Assembly: GCA_964475955.1 (NCBI GenBank)
Contig: CAYYZY010000007.1
Span: 19,789 to 83,788 of the forward strand
DNA: 64,000 nt
Direction of reading: 5' to 3'
Source of the DNA: DATKZH01 sp964475955
GTDB taxonomy: Bacteria > Planctomycetota > Planctomycetia > Pirellulales > Thermoguttaceae
Shown here: positions 63,201-64,000 of the stretch, one piece after another
How the letters are laid out: each line of letters begins with the position of its first letter
How positions within the stretch are numbered: position 1 is the stretch's first letter
The notes under the pieces: model-generated
Databases searched by the model: none
Seen by the model: only the letters and a program-made list of their open reading frames with translations
Told to the model about the DNA's origin: nothing
Made by a program: the position numbers and the translations under genes

Positions 63201-63752
63201 GGCTTCTACAACCGCGTCAAGTCGTTCCGCTCCGTACACGCTCTGGCCTCGGGCAACGAAGGCGACGTGGCCGCCCTGCACGACGATCCCGGCGCGCCGG
63301 ACACCCTGAAAGCCTGGCCCACCGAAGCCCGACTCTACGGCGCCGGATACACCAATACGGCAACGGGGTTTCCGGCGATCAGTGCCTACGGCACGGCCGG
63401 GGATGGGGATTTGGCCCAGCTCTACGACGATCCGACCGCCAAGGACACGCTCAGCGCGTCCCCCCAATTGGCCCGGCTCTACGGCACCGGCTACGACAAC
63501 CAGGCGGCGTCGTTCGACCGGGTGGAAGCCTACGCCACCGAAGGCGGAGAAGACCTGGCCTTCCTCTTCGACTCCGCGTTGGACGACCTGCTCGAGGCCC
63601 GCGACAACTGGGCCCGATTGTCCAACGCCGGCATCCCCTTCACCTACCTGGCGGTCGCCTTCCAGACGGTCGAGGCAACGCTGACCGGCGAGGGCGACAC
63701 CAAGGACATCGACCCGGCGGTCAATTTCGTGATCACGCACGACCTCTGGTAG
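57208..63752 (+). CDS. Large subtilisin-type protease with P-domains and shared 48-residue C-terminal repeats (interrupted by assembly gap)
   Basis: The N-terminus has CRIEWLEQRALLSIS, the LExRxLLS motif. After an I9-like propeptide (about residues 108-188) comes a subtilase domain with the full triad: VVAVIDTGVDYSHPDL (Asp238), NGHGTHVAGTIAA (His293) and YSGTSMATPHVAGVAAL (Ser459). Then follow five SbsA/Ig-like modules and three P-domains (DGTRIELFTDVGG type), a PPC-like domain (about 1525-1625), and 48-residue repeats. A 100-N gap (62909-63008) splits the repeats and the reading frame appears to shift across it. The 3' frame (63009-63752) ends in the same terminal module as the giant protein (DNWARLSN...HDLW). 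With the minimum gap of 62 bases the protein would be 2168 residues. Probably a secreted, surface-attached protease. Confidence 0.88.
62350..63600 (+). repeat. 48-residue repeats in the subtilisin-type protein
   Basis: 144-base units of the same family as 55386-56415, some nearly identical in nucleotide sequence (62643 onward versus 62787 onward). At least eight units are present if the gap holds the minimum of 62 bases. Confidence 0.85.
62909..63008. other. Assembly gap of 100 N
   Basis: A run of exactly 100 N, a conventional placeholder for a gap of unknown size. It falls inside near-identical 144-base repeats, where short-read assembly collapses. Confidence 0.99.
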
Positions 63753-64000
63753 ACCCCGCCGCGGCACACAAGCCCCGCAGCGGCGACACAAGCTGCCGCC
63801 CCTTCGAGACCTTCCCATTTTGCCTTGCCTCCCTACCCAGGGCTCACGCCCCGGGCTATTGACGTGCGCTCCTCCAGGGCTCAGCCCACGCGGGGTTTTT
63901 TTGGACGCGCCGACTTTGCGCGGCGGGGGTGGTTTCTCCGCCGATGGGGGGCACAATGCCCCTCAGTTACCGTGGGTGGATAAGACGTGGGGTTCGAGGG
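63753..64000. other. Downstream region with weak terminator candidate
   Basis: After the stop codon comes a GC-rich stretch with repeated GCCCCGGGCT/AGGGCT-type words. A short hairpin GGGCT-C-AGCCC (63877-63887) is followed after eight bases by a run of seven T (63896-63902), a weak terminator candidate. No gene is visible up to the window edge. Confidence 0.35.

Noticed and set aside
62909..63309. Frameshift or broken gene in the subtilisin-type protein
   Set aside because: The shift coincides with the 100-N placeholder. Repeat phasing shows that the real gap length restores the frame.

Overview
The window is about 64 kb of GC-rich bacterial DNA that looks like a planctomycete, probably of the order Pirellulales. 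The evidence is a DUF1559 pseudopilin-like protein, a PEP-CTERM protein, two very large surface proteins with the planctomycete-type N-terminal LExRxLLS motif, TonB-like/prenyltransferase-repeat fusions, and many dispersed palindromic repeats. All assignments come from reading the sequence; no database search was run.

Left third (1-18.5 kb): a cell-envelope glycan/LPS region. A divergent NodU-type carbamoyltransferase, cut by the left edge, faces a tight forward run: GT9 heptosyltransferase, WaaP-like kinase, GT4, GT2, GT2 and a sulfotransferase. A reverse run holds recJ, pcm, lpxK, a gmhA-like sugar isomerase and another GT4. Between the two runs is an accessory patch (8.6-12.5 kb) with a DUF1559 gene, a small lipoprotein, a small secreted protein, a PEP-CTERM protein, several palindromic repeats and a 3' remnant of a second sulfotransferase gene.

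Middle (18.3-36 kb): rpmG; two tandem, nearly identical genes that join a TonB-like membrane helix to a prenyltransferase/toroid domain; a DUF2314-like protein; a D-aminoacylase-type amidohydrolase; a ferrochelatase just downstream of tRNA-Glu(UUC); a seven-repeat FG-GAP protein; uvrA; arfB; a TIM-barrel sugar isomerase; an LptF/LptG-type permease; and a TraB/GumN-like protein.

Right third (36-64 kb): a giant-protein locus. After a 1.25-kb leader comes a TIGR03032/DUF4915-type gene, then, 12 bases later, an 18.1-kb gene for a 6042-residue protein. By my count it holds 49 similar blade motifs arranged as 7 groups of 7, separated by 6 Ig-like modules, with two P-domains and a complete trypsin-like protease nested inside. 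A second large gene (57208-63752) encodes a subtilisin-type protease with P-domains and the same 48-residue C-terminal repeats and terminal module as the giant. It is interrupted by a 100-N assembly gap, and repeat phasing predicts the true gap to be 62 + 144n bases. This pair plus the TIGR03032 gene is the most unusual system in the window: two probably secreted proteases that share a C-terminal attachment or assembly region.
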